Source of the DNA: Nitricoxidireducens sp046726235
Lineage (GTDB): Bacteria; Pseudomonadota; Gammaproteobacteria; Burkholderiales; Rhodocyclaceae
NCBI GenBank assembly: GCA_046726235.1
Contig: JBKPAD010000013.1
Coordinates: forward strand, 58,182 to 122,181
Reading direction: 5' to 3'
DNA length: 64,000 nucleotides
The translations under genes were made by a program, and so were the position numbers. Below are positions 25,370 to 36,053 of the stretch, in pieces. The notes beneath the pieces are model-generated. The model was not told the DNA's origin and made no database searches. It saw only the letters and a program-made list of their open reading frames with translations. The stretch's first letter is position 1. Each line of letters begins with the position of its first letter.

Positions 25370-25398
25370 TAGAATATGCTTATATGCCTAATTTTTCA
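25368..25398 (-). promoter_or_regulatory. RND operon promoter with overlapping AT-rich operator candidate
   Basis: On the minus strand, TTGAAA (near 25398-25393) and TATTCT (25375-25370) are spaced by 17 bases, a good sigma-70 match whose predicted start falls on the adaptor start codons. The spacer and -10 sit in a 25-base AT-rich element (25368-25392) with outer arms ATTAG/CTAAT, inner ATAT/ATAT and a GCATAT direct repeat. An ArsR- or TetR-type repressor site is plausible; no regulator gene is adjacent. Confidence 0.5.
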
Positions 25399-25465
25399 AG
25401 CCCCTGATGGGTCAGTGGGCTTACTTTAGGTTCTTCGGTTACGTCCCGCAAGGCTGCGGCGGCGC

Positions 25466-25565
25466 CCAAGGGCGGCTGGCAGCCGATTCCCTCCGTGTCC
25501 CCCGGACCGGGCTGCGCCCGGCCCTCCTCCTTTACCTGCGGGAATCGGCTACCAGCCACCCTTGG
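25466..25565. repeat. large hairpin element, copy A
   Basis: A 100-base inverted repeat with arms at 25466-25491 and 25540-25565 (26 bases each, two C-A mismatches). The 48-base core at 25492-25539 contains a small inner hairpin (CGGGC/GCCCG) and a pyrimidine-rich end. The core matches, in inverted orientation and at roughly 85 percent identity by eye, the core of copy B at 25642-25690, while the arms of the two copies are unrelated. It lies in the 379-base gene-free gap between the RND and TRAP operons. Not recognised as a named repeat family. Confidence 0.75.
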
Positions 25566-25612
25566 TGGATACGCCCGTGGTTGTGAGCGCCAAAACCCCT
25601 TAGGCGCGTCCG

Positions 25613-25719
25613 GATCGGGCCGGTGGGGTGCTCTGCTGCGCGTAGGTAAAGGGGGAGGAGCGGGCGACAGCCCGATCCGGAGGACACGGAGCGCAGCAGG
25701 GCACCCCGGCGGCCCGATC
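25613..25719. repeat. large hairpin element, copy B
   Basis: A 107-base inverted repeat with 29-base arms at 25613-25641 and 25691-25719 (three mismatches) enclosing a 49-base core at 25642-25690. The core is the reverse complement of that of copy A with few changes, including the conserved blocks AGGTAAAG and GGACACGGA. The arm sequences (GATCGGGCCG... and the GCTGCGC end) differ fully from copy A. Transcribed from the minus-strand TRAP operon, it would fold into a very stable stem. Confidence 0.75.
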
Positions 25720-25732
25720 GCGTGCGAGCCTG

Positions 25733-25750
25733 AACACCGAGGTCGGTGTT
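25733..25750. repeat. 18-base palindrome at the TRAP permease stop codon
   Basis: AACACCGA and TCGGTGTT face each other across two bases and include part of the stop codon of the TRAP large permease gene. There is no U-run on either side, so it is not a classic terminator; a transcript-end stabilising hairpin is possible. Confidence 0.4.
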
Positions 25751-27650
25751 ACTGGTAGAGCATGCGCGGAAGCCAGAGCCCGATGTCGGGGAAGACGTAG
25801 AGCAGGACCAGTGCAACGAGTTGGATGCCCATGTAGGGCAGCATGCCGGCGAAGATCTGGTTGAGCGTCACGTGCGGTGGCGCCACCCCCTTGAGATAGA
25901 AGGCGGCCATCGCGACCGGCGGCGAGAGGAAGGCGGTCTGCAGGTTCATCGCGACGAGCAGGCCGAAGAAAAGCGGGTCGATGTGGAAGTGCGGCAGCAG
26001 CGGGATGAAGATCGGCATGAAGATGATGATGATCTCGGTCCATTCGAGCGGCCAGCCAAGGATGAAGATGATGAACTGCGACAGCATCATGAACTGCAGC
26101 GGCGTCATGTCGAGCGACAGCACCCAGGCCTCGACGATCGCCTGCCCGCCGAGCAGGGCGAAGGCCGCCGAGAAGATCGACGAGCCGACGAACAGCCAGC
26201 AGACCATCGCCGAGGTCTTGGCCGTCAGGTAGGCCGACTCGCGCACGACGTCGAGCCGGAGTTGTCCGTAGGCCGCGGCCAGCAGCAGCCCGCCGAGCGC
26301 GCCGACGGCGGCCGCCTCGGTCGGCGTCGCCAGCCCCATGACGATCGAGCCCAGCACCGCCATGATCAGCACGTAGAGCGGGAAGAACGAGCCGAGCAGC
26401 ATGCGGAAGATCTCGAGCCGCGCGAAATTCAGCCACCAGTAATACGCCGCCAGCAACAGCGTCCCCACGCCGAGCGTAATCCAGAAGGCACGGGGCGCCG
26501 GCAACGACTCTGCCGCCCCGGATGGAACAGGAGCCGCCGCGGGGGGTGCCGGCGCCGGTTCGTTCCTTTCAGCGGCCGGCGGCTCCTGCAACGCGTCGCC
26601 GCCTTCCTCCGCGGGCGGTTCGGCAAGCCCTTCGGTATCGCCGGCCGCCTCGGAAAACGATTCGGCCCCCATCTCGACGAGGCCCGTGACGTCGACCTGC
26701 GCCGCCGGGGTTGTCACGTAGCGATAGGCGAGACCCATGGCGCCGATCCAGACGATTGCCGGCAGCAGCGCGATCGTCAGTTGCAGCAAGGCCGTGCGGC
26801 GCCTCACGCCGGCCACCGGCCGGCCGGCTGCGCTGGCGAGCGCGGGCAGCGCCGTGGCGCCGCGGCTCGCGGCGATCGCGGCGGTGCTTTGCGGCAGCAC
26901 GATCTGGCGCTCCGCCATCGGCAGCGGCGGCGCTAGGTGCGGCTTGATGGCCGACAGCATGACGACATAGACGACGTAGAGCAGCGCCAGCATGATTCCC
27001 GGGAAGAACGCGCCGGCATAGAGCTGCACGACGGACACGCCCGCCGTGGCGCCGTAGACGATCAGCAGCACCGACGGCGGGATGAGGATGCCGAGGCAGC
27101 CGCCGGCGGTGATGGCGCCGGCCGACATCCGGATGTCGTAGCCGGCGCGCAGCATGGCCGGAAACGCCAGCAGCCCCATCAGCGTCACGACCGCGCCGAC
27201 GATGCCCGTCGCCGTCGCGAACAGGGCGCAGGTGAGCAGCGTGGCGACGGCCAGCGAGCCGGGGACCCAGGCCAGCACCAGATGGATGGCGCGGAACAGC
27301 CGCGTGACGAGGTTCGCGCGCTCGACCAGATAGCCCATGAAGACGAACAGCGGGATCGCGATCAGCACCTCGTTGCTCATCACGCCGTAGGCGCGCTGCA
27401 CCATCAGGTCGAGCGTCTGCCGCACGGCGATGTCCGGGTTCGCGCTGCGGTAGGCGAGCCAGGCGAAGGTCACGCCGAGCCCCATCAGCGTGAAGGCGGT
27501 GGGGAAGCCGAGCATGATGGCGACGACGATCAGCGCCAGCATCAGCAGCCCGAGGTGGCCGTTGGTCATGGCACCCCACGGCATCAGCACGGCGACGGGA
27601 ATCAGGATCAGCGCAATCAGGATGAAGCCGAAGCGCAGTTCGGGCTTCAC
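25749..27650 (-). CDS. TRAP transporter large permease (DctM-like) with extra loop
   Basis: This is the 12-TM-type permease subunit of a sodium-driven TRAP uptake system. The GTG start at 27650 overlaps the small-subunit stop by four bases (GTGA) with AGGAG upstream, giving 633 residues. DctM features include FPTAFTLMGLG, GCLGILIPPSVLLIVYG and LATPTEAAAVGALGG. Typical DctM proteins are ~430 residues; here an insertion of ~130 residues (~255-387) carries an extra membrane helix pair and a Pro/Ala/Glu-rich stretch (~316-387). The insert separates the two halves of the transport domain. Expected substrates are small organic acids. Confidence 0.9.
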   Translation of the reverse strand: MKPELRFGFILIALILIPVAVLMPWGAMTNGHLGLLMLALIVVAIMLGFPTAFTLMGLGVTFAWLAYRSANPDIAVRQTLDLMVQRAYGVMSNEVLIAIPLFVFMGYLVERANLVTRLFRAIHLVLAWVPGSLAVATLLTCALFATATGIVGAVVTLMGLLAFPAMLRAGYDIRMSAGAITAGGCLGILIPPSVLLIVYGATAGVSVVQLYAGAFFPGIMLALLYVVYVVMLSAIKPHLAPPLPMAERQIVLPQSTAAIAASRGATALPALASAAGRPVAGVRRRTALLQLTIALLPAIVWIGAMGLAYRYVTTPAAQVDVTGLVEMGAESFSEAAGDTEGLAEPPAEEGGDALQEPPAAERNEPAPAPPAAAPVPSGAAESLPAPRAFWITLGVGTLLLAAYYWWLNFARLEIFRMLLGSFFPLYVLIMAVLGSIVMGLATPTEAAAVGALGGLLLAAAYGQLRLDVVRESAYLTAKTSAMVCWLFVGSSIFSAAFALLGGQAIVEAWVLSLDMTPLQFMMLSQFIIFILGWPLEWTEIIIIFMPIFIPLLPHFHIDPLFFGLLVAMNLQTAFLSPPVAMAAFYLKGVAPPHVTLNQIFAGMLPYMGIQLVALVLLYVFPDIGLWLPRMLYQ

Positions 27651-28267
27651 GAACGACGCTCCTGGCGCACCACGACTTCGTCCAGCTTGGCAAGGTCTTC
27701 GTCGGTGACGTGCGCCACTTCCTTCAGCTTGTCGACGTCGACTTCCTCGACGTCCTGCACGCGCGAAGGCCAGCTGCCGTCGCGCAGGCAGAGCACGCAG
27801 CGCGCGATCTCGACGACGCCCTGCAGCAGCATGAAGAAGCCCGCGACGGGAATGACGAACTTGAACGGATACAGCGGCAGCGGATCGGGGCTGAAGGTCT
27901 GCTCGCGGATCGCCAGCGCCTCGTTGGCGTAGATCCACCCGGCGTAAGTCAGCGCGAAGATGCCGGGCAGGAAGAACACGAGATACAGCGCGAGGTCGAT
28001 GCCGGCCTGCACGCGCACGGGAAAGAAACCGTAGAGCACGTCGCCGCGCACGTGGCCGCTGGCCGCCAGCGTGTAAGCGCCGGCCATCATGAACAGCACG
28101 CCGTAGAGCATCACCTGGGCGTCGAGCACCCAGGCGTGCGGCACGTTGAGGACATAGCGCGAGAACACCTCGGCCGAGATCAGCGCCGTCAGGCCGACGA
28201 TGGCCCAGGCGAACGCATGGCCGACGAATGTGCTCAGCCGATCGACCGCGAGCAGCAGTCTCTTCAT
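27647..28267 (-). CDS. TRAP transporter small permease (DctQ-like)
   Basis: This 206-residue inner-membrane protein has four predicted TM helices and the DctQ-type start MKRLLLAVDRLSTFVGHAFAW. It forms the membrane complex with the large permease and helps receive the substrate-loaded binding protein. The cytoplasmic C-terminal tail (~165-206) is unusually long and charged, with coiled-coil character (VDVDKLKEVAHVTDEDLAKL). The stop overlaps the large-subunit GTG start by four bases. The binding-protein gene lies 67 bases upstream. Confidence 0.9.
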   Translation of the reverse strand: MKRLLLAVDRLSTFVGHAFAWAIVGLTALISAEVFSRYVLNVPHAWVLDAQVMLYGVLFMMAGAYTLAASGHVRGDVLYGFFPVRVQAGIDLALYLVFFLPGIFALTYAGWIYANEALAIREQTFSPDPLPLYPFKFVIPVAGFFMLLQGVVEIARCVLCLRDGSWPSRVQDVEEVDVDKLKEVAHVTDEDLAKLDEVVVRQERRS

Positions 28268-28334
28268 CGCGCCTCTCCACTCATCGCCGCCCGGCGGCGT
28301 GCGCCGGGCGGCGTCCCGTCACGAGAACGGCCGC

Positions 28335-29489
28335 TCAGCCCTTGGCCGGCGTCTTCTTGCCGAAGTAGTGGTTGAAAGCCATCTTGAAGTCGACGTTGGT
28401 GTCGTTCTGCCACTTGCACGCGCGCTCGGCGAACGCGCGCATCGAGTCGTCCACCCGCTTGAACATCGGATTCTCGGCCGCCTTGGCAGTGCGCACTTGC
28501 TCCCAGACCTCGAGCTGCTTGCGCAGGATGCTGTCCGGCGTCTTGTAGAACTTGACGCCCTGCTTCTGGGCCATCTCGCGGTAGTCGGTCGAGTAGCGCT
28601 CGATCGCCTTCCACGACATGTCGGCCGAGGCGGCGGCGACGGCGTGCTTGATGATCGCCTTCAGCTCTTCGGGCAGCGCGTCGTACTTCTTCTTGTTGAA
28701 CAGCACCTCGAACTGCTCGGTCGACTGGTGGAAGCTCTGCAGCATGCAGACCTTGGCGACGTCGGGGAAGCCGAGCAGGCGGTCGGAGGAGGCATTATTG
28801 AACTCGGCGGCGTCGATCAGGCCTCGGTCGAGCGCCGGCACGATCTCGGCGCCCGGCAGCGGATTCACTGCCGCGCCCATACCCTTGTAGATGTCGACGG
28901 CGAGGCCGACGGTGCGGAACTTCAGGCCCTTGACGTCGTCGGCCTTGGTGACCGGCTTCTTGAACCAGCCGAAGGGTTGCGTCGGCATCGGGCCGTAGAG
29001 GAAGGAGACTACGTCGAGGTTGAGGCTCTTGTACACCTCATCGAGCAGCTCTTTGCCGCCGCCGTAGTAGTGCCATGCCAGCACCATGTTGGCGTCCATG
29101 CCGTAGCCCGGGCCGGAGCCCCACAGCGCGACGGCGGAGTTCTTGCCGTACCAGTAGGCGACGACGCCGTGGCCGCCGTCGAGCGTGCCCTTCGATACCG
29201 CGTCGAGCAGGTCGAAGGCCTTGACCACGGCGCCGGCCGGCAGCACCTCGATCTTCAGGCGTCCGCCCGTCATGTCGTTCACCTTGCGGGCGAAGTCGAG
29301 CGCGTATTCGTGGAAGATGTCTTTCGTCGGCCACGTGCTTTGCCAGCGCATGGTGATCGGCGTCTGCGCCGCGGCGATCATGGGGAAACCGGTGATGGCG
29401 GCGGCGCCGGTGCCGGCCGCCGCGGTGGCAAGGAAGCGGCGTCGCGCAGGCTGCGGCGCCTCACTGAGGGGCTTGGATGGGGTTGTCAT
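28335..29489 (-). CDS. TRAP transporter substrate-binding protein (DctP-like, Tat-exported)
   Basis: This periplasmic solute-binding protein (384 residues) has a twin-arginine signal (ARRRFLATAAAGTGAAA) that implies folded export, as in TakP-like 2-oxoacid and lactate binders. The conserved ligand arginine sits in GLKFRTVGLA, and the hinge region contains PLPGAEIVPALDRGLIDAAEF. A 2-oxo or 2-hydroxy acid ligand is a reasonable guess given the TakP resemblance and the lut operon 13 kb away, but this is inference. The ATG at 29489 follows GGAGAC; an upstream alternative would put residues ahead of the Tat signal. It is the first gene of the TRAP operon. Confidence 0.9.
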   Translation of the reverse strand: MTTPSKPLSEAPQPARRRFLATAAAGTGAAAITGFPMIAAAQTPITMRWQSTWPTKDIFHEYALDFARKVNDMTGGRLKIEVLPAGAVVKAFDLLDAVSKGTLDGGHGVVAYWYGKNSAVALWGSGPGYGMDANMVLAWHYYGGGKELLDEVYKSLNLDVVSFLYGPMPTQPFGWFKKPVTKADDVKGLKFRTVGLAVDIYKGMGAAVNPLPGAEIVPALDRGLIDAAEFNNASSDRLLGFPDVAKVCMLQSFHQSTEQFEVLFNKKKYDALPEELKAIIKHAVAAASADMSWKAIERYSTDYREMAQKQGVKFYKTPDSILRKQLEVWEQVRTAKAAENPMFKRVDDSMRAFAERACKWQNDTNVDFKMAFNHYFGKKTPAKG

Positions 29490-29510
29490 TGTCGTCTCCG
29501 TTGGTGTGGT

Positions 29511-29543
29511 TTTTTCGTCGTGCCTGATCGGGCACCCGAAAAA
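29511..29543 (-). promoter_or_regulatory. leader hairpin of the TRAP operon
   Basis: In the 5' leader of the binding-protein gene, TTTTTCG and CGAAAAA pair around an inner GTGCC/GGCAC stem with a six-base loop. The hairpin ends 22 bases upstream of the ATG and just above the ribosome site. It may stabilise the mRNA or bind a regulator. Confidence 0.45.
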
Positions 29544-29568
29544 GCCGCGCACGGGCGACCGACGCTAC

Positions 29569-29597
29569 ATCGTAGCCCGCATGTCAATGCGATTCAA
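29569..29597 (-). promoter_or_regulatory. sigma-70-like promoter of the TRAP operon
   Basis: On the minus strand, TTGAAT (29597-29592) and TACGAT (29574-29569) are spaced by 17 bases. The predicted start is near 29562, giving a ~73-base leader that includes the hairpin at 29511-29543. Confidence 0.55.
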
Positions 29598-29634
29598 CGC
29601 ACTTCGAGCGGGGAGACCGGAGATGCCGACAGAA

Positions 29635-30012
29635 TCAGGCGGCGCTGTCGATGGCGTGGCGCGCCATGGCTGCGACGACAGCAGGGGCTTGTCCGACCGC
29701 GGGCGCGATCTCGATGCTCAGCTGCGGATGGCGATCGAGCGCGGCTGCCGCCAGCTGCGGCAGGTCCTTGAGCACGTGGCGCCCGGGCGCGAAGAAGATC
29801 GGCACGATGACGATGCTCGTGATGCCGTCGGCAACGAGTGCGTCGATCGTCGTTTCCAGCAGCGGCTGGGTGAGCTCGAGGAAGCCGAGTTCGACGCGCG
29901 CGCCCGGATCGTTCGCCAGCGCCTCGGCGCGGATGCGATGGAAGGGTTCGAGGTATTCGGCGTTGCGGGCGCCGTGGCCGAACAGGATGATGCCCTTCTT
30001 GGTCGAGGTCAT
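29635..30012 (-). CDS. cbiX: CbiX-type short sirohydrochlorin chelatase
   Basis: Inserts cobalt or iron (possibly nickel) into sirohydrochlorin. At 125 residues it is the short, single-domain CbiX form that works as a dimer. Metal-binding histidines are in ILFGHGARN and in FFAPGRHVLKDLP, both in family positions. The ATG at 30012 overlaps the stop of the MFS transporter gene by four bases. Metal choice cannot be read from the sequence; no other cobalamin, siroheme or F430 gene is in the window, so the tetrapyrrole context is missing here. Confidence 0.88.
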   Translation of the reverse strand: MTSTKKGIILFGHGARNAEYLEPFHRIRAEALANDPGARVELGFLELTQPLLETTIDALVADGITSIVIVPIFFAPGRHVLKDLPQLAAAALDRHPQLSIEIAPAVGQAPAVVAAMARHAIDSAA

Positions 30013-31256
30013 GCAGGCGTGCCTTTCCAGATGTTGCGGCAGCGGGTCTCGCGCACGAAGAACACCGCCAGCCAGCCGAGCAGCGCCGAGCCTACCATCA
30101 GCTTGAGCCCGCTGTCGTAGTCGGCCGCCGAGTAGATGCGCACGCCGGCGACCGCGGTGCCGTCCCAGCCGCGCTCCATCACCCAGCCGACGAGCGGCTG
30201 CAGGATCGCGGGGCCGAGGAAGATGCCGACGTTCACGACGCTGGTCGCCATGCCGGAGAGCTGCGGCGGATTCACTTCCTTGGCCGCCGCCCAGGACAGC
30301 GTGAAGCCGGCCGTGACGAGGCCCATCACGCCGCAGAGCGCGTAGGTCGCCGGCAGGGAAAGCGGCACCCCAGAGAGCCAGACGCCCCAGCCGAGCACAT
30401 GCACGCCGGAGACGACCAGCATCACCGGCTTGCGTCGGCCGAGCGCATCCGATACGCGGCCCCAGAGCGCCGAGCCGATGGCGAAGCCGATGAAATAGAC
30501 GCTGACGTGGTTGGCGGCGACGGCGCGCGTCAGGCCGTGCACCTGCGTCAGGTACGGCACGGCCCAGAGCCCGGCGAAGGTGAAGAAGGCGCCGCCGAGG
30601 CCGAGATTGCCGAAGAAGCCGGGCCAGGTGGCGCGATTCCTCAGCACCGTGGCGAGGCCCGACAACCACGCCGTGCGGTCGACCTTGCCGGCCGGCGTCT
30701 CCGCCACCCAGACGCGGCTGGCGAAGGCGATGACGATGGAGAACACGCCGACGGCGACGAACACCGAGCGCCAGCCGACGGCCTGCGTCGCCCACGCCAG
30801 CGGCGCGCCGGCGAAGATCGAGCCGAGGTTGCCGATCAGCATCGACAGGCCGACGACGGTGGCGAAGCGCCGCTCGTCGAAGCCGAGCGCGATCAGCTTG
30901 AGCATGGCGATGAAGGTCACCGAGACGCCGAGCCCGACCAGCGTGCGCCCCGCGAACGCCCACTCGAAGCCGGGCGCGAGGCCGAACATCAGGCTGCCGA
31001 CGCCGGCGACGAGCCCGCCCCAGACCAGCAGCCGGCGCGGGCCGAGCGTGTCGGCGAGCACGCCGGTCGGCACCTGCATGAGCGTGTAGACGTAGAAATA
31101 GGTCGCCGCGAGCGTGCCGAGCTGCGCGCCGCCGATGGCGAAGGTCGACTGCAGGTCGCCCGAGATCGCGGCCGGCGCGACGCGGTGGAAGAAGGACAGC
31201 AGGTAGGCGGCGATGGCGATCGCCAGACCGATGAACACGGAACGCTTGGCCGGCAC
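30009..31256 (-). CDS. MFS transporter
   Basis: This 415-residue, 12-TM major facilitator has the loop 2-3 signature VLADTLGPRRLL and the TM5-type motif AGAPLAWATQAVGWRS. It resembles anion/sugar-phosphate and organic-acid permeases of the ACS type; the substrate is not assignable. Start is GTG at 31256 with AGAGGA upstream. A GCGGG/CCCGC hairpin lies just above that site in the 59-base gap after the AI-2E-family gene. Coupling to cbiX (four-base overlap) may hint at a metal or tetrapyrrole-related substrate. Confidence 0.85.
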   Translation of the reverse strand: MPAKRSVFIGLAIAIAAYLLSFFHRVAPAAISGDLQSTFAIGGAQLGTLAATYFYVYTLMQVPTGVLADTLGPRRLLVWGGLVAGVGSLMFGLAPGFEWAFAGRTLVGLGVSVTFIAMLKLIALGFDERRFATVVGLSMLIGNLGSIFAGAPLAWATQAVGWRSVFVAVGVFSIVIAFASRVWVAETPAGKVDRTAWLSGLATVLRNRATWPGFFGNLGLGGAFFTFAGLWAVPYLTQVHGLTRAVAANHVSVYFIGFAIGSALWGRVSDALGRRKPVMLVVSGVHVLGWGVWLSGVPLSLPATYALCGVMGLVTAGFTLSWAAAKEVNPPQLSGMATSVVNVGIFLGPAILQPLVGWVMERGWDGTAVAGVRIYSAADYDSGLKLMVGSALLGWLAVFFVRETRCRNIWKGTPA

Positions 31257-31315
31257 GGATTCCTCTCGCGGGTCTCGAGCCCGCTCTCTCTGGTTGGAAC
31301 CGCGATGATAGCGGC

Positions 31316-32373
31316 TCAGGCCGCTTGCGTATCCTCCAGCCACTCGCGCCAGACGGCGATCAGCACGGCGAGGATCACCGGGCCGACGAACAGGCCGATC
31401 ATGCCGAAGGCCGCCAGTCCGCCGAGGACGCCGAACATGACGATGATGAACGGGATCTCGGTCGCCTTGCTGATGACCAGCGGACGGATCAGGTTGTCGA
31501 CCCAGCTGACGACGAACGTGCCCCACGCCAGCAGTCCGAGGCCGGCGGCCACTTCGCCCGTCACCAGCAGCCAGACCCCGATCGAGCCCCAGACGAAGGG
31601 CGTGCCGAAGGGGATCAGCGCGATCAGCGCCGTCACCGCCGCCAGCAGCACCGGCGCCTCGACGCCGGCTGCCCAGTAGCCGAGGCCGGCGAGCGCGCCC
31701 TGCGCCAGCGCCGTCAGCACCAGCCCATAGACGACGGCGCGGGTGGTCGCGCCGATGGCGCGGAAGTAATCGTTGATGCGTTCGCCGAGATAGCGGTAGA
31801 GCACCAGCCGCAACTGCGCCACCACGCTGTGGCCGTCGCGATAGAGGAAGAACGCGATCAGCAGCGCGAAGCCGAACTTGGCGGCGTTGCGTCCCACGCC
31901 GCCGGCGAAGTCGACGACGTTGCCGCCGCCCTGCTGCACCCAGGTCTCGAGCTGATGGCGCAGCGCCAGGGGTTCGGCCGCATAGCGGTCGAGCATTTCC
32001 TGCATCCGCTCGCCGAGCCAGGGGATCGACAGGATGCCCTCGGGCAGCCGGTGCGCGCCCTCGGACGCGAGCCAGCGGCTGACTTCGGCGTAGGCATGCG
32101 CGAACTCGATGCGCAGCGTCCCGATCAGCCACAGCATCGGCAGGATCAGCGCCGTCGCCAGCAGCAGGGTCATCAGCAGCGAGGCGAGCGTTTCGCGGCC
32201 GCCGAGGGCGCGCAGCAGGCGCATATAGAGCGGCCAGGTGACGTAGGCGAGCACCCCCGCCCAGGCCAGCGGCACGAGGAAGTGCTGCATGACGACATAG
32301 CTCATCAGCAGCAGGCCGGCCAGCAGCAGGCCGAGGATGATGCGGCGCGTGATGCGCCCGGCGGACGGATCGA

Positions 32374-32377
<4 letters not shown>
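31316..32377 (-). CDS. AI-2E family (PerM/YdiK-like) permease
   Basis: This 353-residue membrane protein has about seven or eight TM helices. Family marks are PFGTPFVWGSIGVW, SWVDNLIRPLVISK and GMIGLFVGPVILAVLIAVW. Despite the name, most members have no proven AI-2 export role; some act as sodium/proton or metabolite transporters. The ATG overlaps the P-type ATPase stop by four bases (ATGA), so it is the second gene of a coupled ATPase-permease pair. Confidence 0.9.
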
Positions 32378-35061
<2,684 letters not shown>

Positions 35062-35069
35062 GGGGCGGT

Positions 35070-36014
35070 TCAGTGGAGCGCGCGGCCGGCCGACAGGGTC
35101 GCAACGATGAAGGCCGCGTAGCAAGACAATAGCATCGCCCCGCGCAGGCGGCCTATCGTCGCGCGCTTGCCGGGGACAAGGAGCAGCAGCGCCACCACGC
35201 CGGCGAGCAGCGTTGCGGCGGCTTCGGCGAAGGGCGCGCGGATCGCATGGATGCTCGCCGCCGTGCCGACGATCGCCAGTCCGTTGAAGAGATTGCTGCC
35301 GATCAGCGTACCGACGCCGATGTCGTCATGGCCACGCAGGCGCGCCAGCAGCACGGTGACGAGTTCCGGCAGCGAGGTGCCGATGGCGACCACCAGGGCG
35401 CCGACGACATAGGCATCGACGCCGAAAGCGGCGGCGATGCCGGAGGCGCCGTAAACGAACAGCCGGCCGGCCGCCACGAGCGCAGCGAGTCCGCCCGCGA
35501 CTTTCAGCACCACCGCCAAGGGGCGCACAGTTCCCTGCGCCTCGTCGAGGCTGCGCGCGGCCCGTCCGGCGCGCACGACGACGATCATCCAGGCGGCGAA
35601 GACCGCCAGCAGCAGGCCGCCTTCGAGACGCGTCACGGCGTCGTCGGCCACCAGCCACAGGGTCAGCAGCGGAACCGCGAGCGCCAGCGCGAAATCGCGG
35701 CCCAGTTCGGCGCGCTCGACGCGGATCGGCCCGAACATCAGCGCGATGCCGAAGATCAGCGCAATGTTGACCACGTTGCTGCCGAGCGCGTCGCCGAGGC
35801 CGATCTCGGGTGCGCCCGACAGGGCGGCCACCGCGGAGACGGTCAGCTCGGGGCTGGAGGTGGCGAAGGCGGCGAGCGTCGTCGCCACCAGCAGTTTCGG
35901 CAGCCGCAGCCAGCGGGCGCTGCCGAGGATGCCCTGCAAAAAGACTTCGCCGCCGACGGCGGCCAAGGCCACCGCGGCGGCGACTGCTCCGACTTCCTGT
36001 GGCGAAACGTTCAT
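35070..36014 (-). CDS. CaCA family sodium/calcium exchanger
   Basis: This 314-residue, ten-TM-type cation exchanger has two inverted alpha repeats: AAFATSSPELTVS with GDALGSNVVNIALIF in the first half, and AIGTSLPELVTVLLA with GTLIGSNLFNGL in the second. The acidic residues of both repeats (SPE and LPE) are kept. It is the YrbG-like bacterial type, probably moving calcium out in exchange for sodium or protons. It lies immediately upstream of a calcium-type ATPase, so two calcium exit routes are encoded together. Confidence 0.92.
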   Translation of the reverse strand: MNVSPQEVGAVAAAVALAAVGGEVFLQGILGSARWLRLPKLLVATTLAAFATSSPELTVSAVAALSGAPEIGLGDALGSNVVNIALIFGIALMFGPIRVERAELGRDFALALAVPLLTLWLVADDAVTRLEGGLLLAVFAAWMIVVVRAGRAARSLDEAQGTVRPLAVVLKVAGGLAALVAAGRLFVYGASGIAAAFGVDAYVVGALVVAIGTSLPELVTVLLARLRGHDDIGVGTLIGSNLFNGLAIVGTAASIHAIRAPFAEAAATLLAGVVALLLLVPGKRATIGRLRGAMLLSCYAAFIVATLSAGRALH

Positions 36015-36053
36015 CGGCGTCGAGGAGGCGGGAACGCCGCCCCCGTCTCCGCG

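Noticed and set aside
21146..25372. Open reading frame of 1408 codons on the plus strand opposite the RND permease and adaptor
   Set aside because: It mirrors two real RND genes on the minus strand, and its translation is a low-complexity Arg/His/Asp/Gly mix with no domain. Long antisense frames are expected at this GC content.
25495..25758. 87-codon plus-strand ORF in the RND-TRAP gap
   Set aside because: It runs through the two hairpin elements. Its Gly/Arg/Pro-rich translation is an effect of the palindromes.
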